A stretch of 64,000 nt of DNA from Rhizorhabdus wittichii RW1 (GTDB lineage: Bacteria; Pseudomonadota; Alphaproteobacteria; Sphingomonadales; Sphingomonadaceae), in assembly GCA_000016765.1 (NCBI GenBank), contig CP000699.1, positions 1 to 64,000 on the forward strand, in the 5' to 3' direction. Of the stretch, positions 60,864 to 64,000 are shown piece by piece (the first letter of the stretch is position 1; each line of letters starts with the position of its first letter). Made by a program: the position numbers and the translations under genes. Below the pieces are notes generated by a model. It was given only the letters and a program-made list of their open reading frames with translations, had not been told where the DNA came from and did not search any database.

Positions 60864-61289
60864 ATGGAACTACGGATATCAAGGGCGGCGCTCGACGAAA
60901 TCCTGTCGTCGGCGGCGGCGAGCCCCGATGCCGAGATTTGCGGCCTGCTGCTCGGGCAGATGACGGGGCGGGGCGCCGTCGTCGCCGCGCTACGCCCCTG
61001 CGCCAACGTCGCGGCCGATCCGCGCGACAGCTTCGAGGTCGATCCCGCCGCGCTGATCGCCGCGCACCGCGCGGCACGCGCCGGCGGTCCCGCGCTGGTC
61101 GGCCATTATCATTCGCATCCCGGCGGCTCCCCGGTTCCCTCGGCGCGCGACGCGGCGGCGGCGGAGCCGGGCAGCTACTGGATCATCGCCGGCAGCGGCG
61201 CGCTGCGCGCCTGGTATGCGGACGGCCGCCCGGCGGACGGAAAGGGGCGTTTCCGGGCCGTGACGATCGTCGAGGCCGACAATCGCTGA
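60864..61289 (+). CDS. M67 family metallopeptidase (JAMM/MPN fold)
   Basis: A 141-residue zinc peptidase with the complete JAMM motif: Glu24 in EICGLLLG, then His83-x-His85 in HYHSHPGG, Ser93 and Asp96. Bacterial relatives remove ubiquitin-like tails such as those of sulfur carriers (ThiS/MoaD-like) or clip Cys adducts. No ubiquitin-like protein is encoded next to it. chpT starts 61 bases downstream and may be co-transcribed. The start is ATG 60864. Confidence 0.9.
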   Translation: MELRISRAALDEILSSAAASPDAEICGLLLGQMTGRGAVVAALRPCANVAADPRDSFEVDPAALIAAHRAARAGGPALVGHYHSHPGGSPVPSARDAAAAEPGSYWIIAGSGALRAWYADGRPADGKGRFRAVTIVEADNR

Positions 61290-61350
61290 TTGCGCAACCG
61301 GCCCCCGCTTGCCAAAAGACCCGACCTGTCTGCCCTCTGAGGAAGTGTCC

Positions 61351-61977
61351 ATGGTCAATCGTTCGGCCGATTTCGCGAGCCTGCTCTGTTCGCGGTTGTG
61401 CCACGACCTTCTGTCGCCGGTGGGAGCGCTCAACAACGGCATCGAGCTGCTCGCCGACGAGACCGACCCGGAGATGCGCGAACGCTGCATGGAACTGCTG
61501 GCCGAAAGCGCCCAGACCACCGCGAACCGGCTCAAATTCTACCGTCTGGCCTTCGGCGCGGCGGGCGGCTTTGGCGAGCGGGTCGACACCCGCGAGGCGC
61601 GCGAGGCGATCGAGGGGTTGCATGGCAACGGCAAGGTCCGGCTCGGCTGGATGGTCGATGCCCCGACGCTGCCCAAGCCGGCGATCAAGACCCTGCTCAA
61701 CCTCGCGCTGATCGCAGGCGACGCGCTGGTCCGCGGCGGCCAGCTCGACATCGCCGCGGAAGGCGGCGAGGTGGTGATCCGCGCCGAGGGGCCCCGCGTC
61801 GTGCTCGATCCCGAGCTGCGCAACGCCCTGCTCGGCCATGCCGATCCCGACCTGGTCTCGCCGCGCGCCGCCGCCGCCTGGCTGGTCCATATCCTGGTCA
61901 GCGAACAGGGCGGCGCGGTGCAGGTCTCGCAACCCGAGGACGGCCTGCTGATGATCGGCGCGACGCTGCCGGCCTGA
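61351..61977 (+). CDS. chpT: histidine phosphotransferase ChpT
   Basis: ChpT passes phosphate from the hybrid kinase CckA to the cell-cycle regulators CtrA and CpdR. The 208-residue protein has a dimerisation helix with the phospho-accepting His18 in LCHDLLSPVGALNNGIE and a degenerate C-terminal kinase-like domain that no longer binds ATP (no N- or G-box). GAGGAAG precedes the ATG. It is specific to alphaproteobacteria, one of the firmest signs of the host lineage. Confidence 0.92.
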   Translation: MVNRSADFASLLCSRLCHDLLSPVGALNNGIELLADETDPEMRERCMELLAESAQTTANRLKFYRLAFGAAGGFGERVDTREAREAIEGLHGNGKVRLGWMVDAPTLPKPAIKTLLNLALIAGDALVRGGQLDIAAEGGEVVIRAEGPRVVLDPELRNALLGHADPDLVSPRAAAAWLVHILVSEQGGAVQVSQPEDGLLMIGATLPA

Positions 61978-62058
61978 CCGGGAAAGGAGATGGCGGGGAC
62001 GACCCTGTGCCATCTACTTATTGTCCGTGGCGGCGCTCATCGTCGATCGTCCGCCGCC

Positions 62059-62538
62059 ATGGACAGCGACTTCGCCCTGACACGATCCTTGAATCGCCTG
62101 ATCGCGGCGCTGAACGACACGATCGGCGCCTGCGAGGCGATCGCGCGCGATGCTCGCCGCTTCCCCCTCTACGCCAAATATGAGCGTGAGGTGCTGCTGC
62201 GCCAGGACGTCATCCGCCGGCTGAGGCACAAGGTCGGCCATCTCGGCGGCGAGCCGCGCCGTCGCGGCACGCTGCGCGGCTGGCTCAAGCGGATGCGCAT
62301 CCGCCTGCTCGGCATCGGCCTGACCAACGAGCGCTTCGTCGTCCGCCTGTTCGAGCGCGAGGAGCGCCATCTCGCCGCCTGCCTGCGCGCCCTCGTCGCG
62401 GAGGAGCGGTTGCCGCCGGCCTTCCGGCGCGAACTGGCCAAGCTGCTGCTCGGCCTCAACGAGGCGTTCTGCCGGCGCGAACTGCACCGCTTCGGGCCCC
62501 GGAGCGCCTGGGCCGACCGTACCGCCATCGGCCGCTGA
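62059..62538 (+). CDS. DUF2383/PA2169-like four-helix-bundle protein
   Basis: A 159-residue, Arg/Leu-rich helical protein. The layout LTRSLNRLIAALNDTIGACEAIARDA, then LLRQDVIRRLRHKVGHLGGEP, then a linker and LFEREERHLAACLRALV resembles the PA2169/DUF2383 ferritin-like four-helix proteins, but the similarity is only at pattern level. I chose ATG 62059, since the upstream extension from 61990 shows no similarity. It sits between chpT and cheA and may be co-transcribed with either. Confidence 0.6.
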   Translation: MDSDFALTRSLNRLIAALNDTIGACEAIARDARRFPLYAKYEREVLLRQDVIRRLRHKVGHLGGEPRRRGTLRGWLKRMRIRLLGIGLTNERFVVRLFEREERHLAACLRALVAEERLPPAFRRELAKLLLGLNEAFCRRELHRFGPRSAWADRTAIGR

Positions 62539-62609
62539 GCAGGTCGTAAACCCGGCCTTAACCCTGTTGGGGCATGACCCGAGCCGACAACCGGTTCGGG
62601 AATGATGCC

Positions 62610-64000
62610 ATGGACGATCTGCTCGGCGACTTCGTCGCGGAGACACGCGAGACCCTCGACGCCCTGTCGGGCGAGATCGTCGCGTGGGAACTCGCGCCCG
62701 ACGATCGCTCGCGGCTCGATGCGATCTTCCGCTTCGTCCATACCGTGAAGGGAAGCTGCGGTTTCCTCGATCTGCCGCGCCTCGAGAAGCTCAGCCACGC
62801 GGCGGAGGACGTGCTCGCCGACGTCCGCGCCGACCGTCGCCGCCCCGATCCCGCGCTGGTCAGCGCCGTGCTGGCGGTGATCGACCGCATCGCCGAACTG
62901 GCCGACGCGATCGAGAGCGGCCGGACCGTCCCCGACGAGGACGATGCCCGCCTGATCGCGGCGCTTCGGCCCGTGTCCGAGGCCGTCGTCGATACCGCCG
63001 ATGCCGACGACGTCGCGCTCGCCGAGGCGCTGGAGGCGATCCGGATCGCCGAGGAGATGGACGAGGAGGAGGCGGTCGTCCCGGTGCTGGTCGAAGCGCC
63101 GGCCGCCGCGGCGCCGGCCGGCCCGCGCGCCGTCTCGCGCAGCATCCGCCTGCCGGTCGACCTGCTCGACCGGATGATGGCGGGCGTGTCCGACATGGTG
63201 CTGGCGCGCAACGAGCTGGCGCGCCGCCTGCGCGAGAGCGGCGCCGAATCGAACACCGAGGTCGCCTTCGAGCGGCTGTCGCATTGCATCGCCGAGATGC
63301 GCGACGCGATCACCCGCACCCGCATGGCGCGGGTCGAGCATCTCTTCACCGCGCTGCCGCGCATGGTCCGCGACATCTCCGCCGAGCTGGGCAAGCTGGT
63401 CCAGCTCGAGATCGACGGCGGCGACGTCGAGCTCGATCGCGAGATGATCGAGATGATCCGCGATCCGCTGACCCATATCGTCCGCAACGCGATCGACCAT
63501 GGCATCGAGCCGCCCGAGGCGCGGGTGCTCGCCGGCAAGCCGGTGGCGGGGCGTCTCCACGTCAGCGCCCGGCAGGTCGGCAACCAGATATTGATCGAGG
63601 TGATCGACGACGGCCGCGGCATCGATGCCGACCAGCTCGTCGACAAGGCGGTCGCCGCCGGCATTCTCGGCCGGGAGCGCGCCGCGACGCTGAGCTGGGA
63701 ACGCAAGCTCGAGCTGATCTTCGCGCCCGGCCTGTCGACCGCGCGGGAGGTGACCGCGATTTCGGGACGCGGCGTCGGCATGGACGTCGTCCGCGCCAAT
63801 GTCGAACGGATCGGCGGCCTCGTCGACATCGACAGCCGGCCGGGGCAGGGGCTGCGCCTGACGCTGCGCGTGCCGCTGACCCTCACCATCATCCCCGCGC
63901 TGACGATCAGCACCGGCGGCCAGCATTTCGCGATTCCCCGATCGGCGATCGACGAGATCGTCCGCGTCGGCGGCGACGCCGTCCGCATGGGGACGCTGGG
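62610..64000 (+). CDS. cheA: chemotaxis histidine kinase CheA, 5' part (runs off the right edge)
   Basis: CheA phosphorylates CheY/CheB in response to chemoreceptors. The visible 463 residues contain the Hpt domain with phospho-accepting His44 (RFVHTVKGSCGF), an acidic/Ala-rich linker, the dimerisation domain, the N-box IVRNAIDHGIE, G1 DDGRGID, G2 GRGVGMDVV and the beginning of the C-terminal CheW-like domain. No stop occurs before 64000, so the gene is truncated by the window only. ATG 62610 opens MDDLLGDF, the usual CheA start. ATG 62574 is in frame upstream. Confidence 0.92.
   Translation, partial: MDDLLGDFVAETRETLDALSGEIVAWELAPDDRSRLDAIFRFVHTVKGSCGFLDLPRLEKLSHAAEDVLADVRADRRRPDPALVSAVLAVIDRIAELADAIESGRTVPDEDDARLIAALRPVSEAVVDTADADDVALAEALEAIRIAEEMDEEEAVVPVLVEAPAAAAPAGPRAVSRSIRLPVDLLDRMMAGVSDMVLARNELARRLRESGAESNTEVAFERLSHCIAEMRDAITRTRMARVEHLFTALPRMVRDISAELGKLVQLEIDGGDVELDREMIEMIRDPLTHIVRNAIDHGIEPPEARVLAGKPVAGRLHVSARQVGNQILIEVIDDGRGIDADQLVDKAVAAGILGRERAATLSWERKLELIFAPGLSTAREVTAISGRGVGMDVVRANVERIGGLVDIDSRPGQGLRLTLRVPLTLTIIPALTISTGGQHFAIPRSAIDEIVRVGGDAVRMGTL

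Noticed and set aside
62550-62580. TTAACC upstream of cheA as a CtrA site
   Set aside because: Only one half-site is present. The second TTAA at the proper distance is missing.

Overview
This window is a high-GC chromosomal segment from an alphaproteobacterium. It is almost certainly a sphingomonad (Sphingomonas/Rhizorhabdus type). The evidence is the gene set (ChpT, a TrcR/DUF1013 regulator, HdaA, an RpoH with the RpoH box, a short SRP RNA beside dnaX), the tight operons with ATGA overlaps, and dispersed hairpin repeats between genes. There is no transposase, prophage or CRISPR array. Most of the window is core genome. Its unusual content lies in intergenic repeats, regulatory sites and a few lineage-specific proteins.

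Layout. 0.2-4.4 kb: dnaA, an IscU-like scaffold, a Kef-type antiporter and DUF423. 4.4-8.5 kb (minus): flotillin/YqiJ pair, aroB, aroK. 8.6-16.6 kb (plus): a 45-aa membrane protein, an orphan exported protein, xerD, an MHS-type transporter, alr, mlaE/mlaF, a peroxiredoxin. 16.6-19.3 kb: a GST, then a metallophosphoesterase-glycosyltransferase operon behind a Pho-box-like array. I read this operon as a PlcP/Agt-type phospholipid-to-glycolipid remodelling pair. 19.4-24.1 kb: trcR, xseB, ispA, coaD, an exported cyclophilin, queA. 24.2-33.3 kb: DUF2279, an S9 peptidase, aqpZ, an M28 peptidase, ndk and the purM-purN operon. 33.4-39.6 kb: an unrecognised membrane-anchored protein, hdaA, ppk1, PAP2, ppx. 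39.8-46.6 kb: an acyltransferase/SGNH protein, a YdeI-like protein, rnd, aspS, ppk2. 46.7-49.8 kb: HU, tRNA-Val(CAC), a HicAB toxin-antitoxin pair, an APH-fold kinase, a 59-aa membrane protein and a hydrolase. 49.9-55.5 kb: two tandem cysteine desulfurases plus ferredoxin, a four-repeat membrane protein, SRP RNA, dnaX, ybaB. 55.7-64 kb: mtgA, a GT-C-like protein, an outer-membrane protein, rpoH, rluD, a JAMM peptidase, chpT, a four-helix protein, and the 5' part of cheA running off the right edge.

Several themes recur. Replication and cell-cycle control is represented by DnaA, HdaA, TrcR, ChpT, XerD, HU, DnaX and YbaB. Phosphate economy is represented by PlcP/Agt-like genes, Ppk1, Ppx and Ppk2. 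Fe-S and sulfur trafficking is represented by two NifS-like enzymes, a ferredoxin and a distant IscU-like protein. No wholly new system with a clear mechanism is visible. The best leads are the Pho-box/PlcP-Agt operon, the apparently leaderless hicA whose start codon lies inside its operator, the terminator-like hairpin directly in front of the trcR ribosome-binding site, and the families of paired-hairpin repeats whose arms change in a compensated way.
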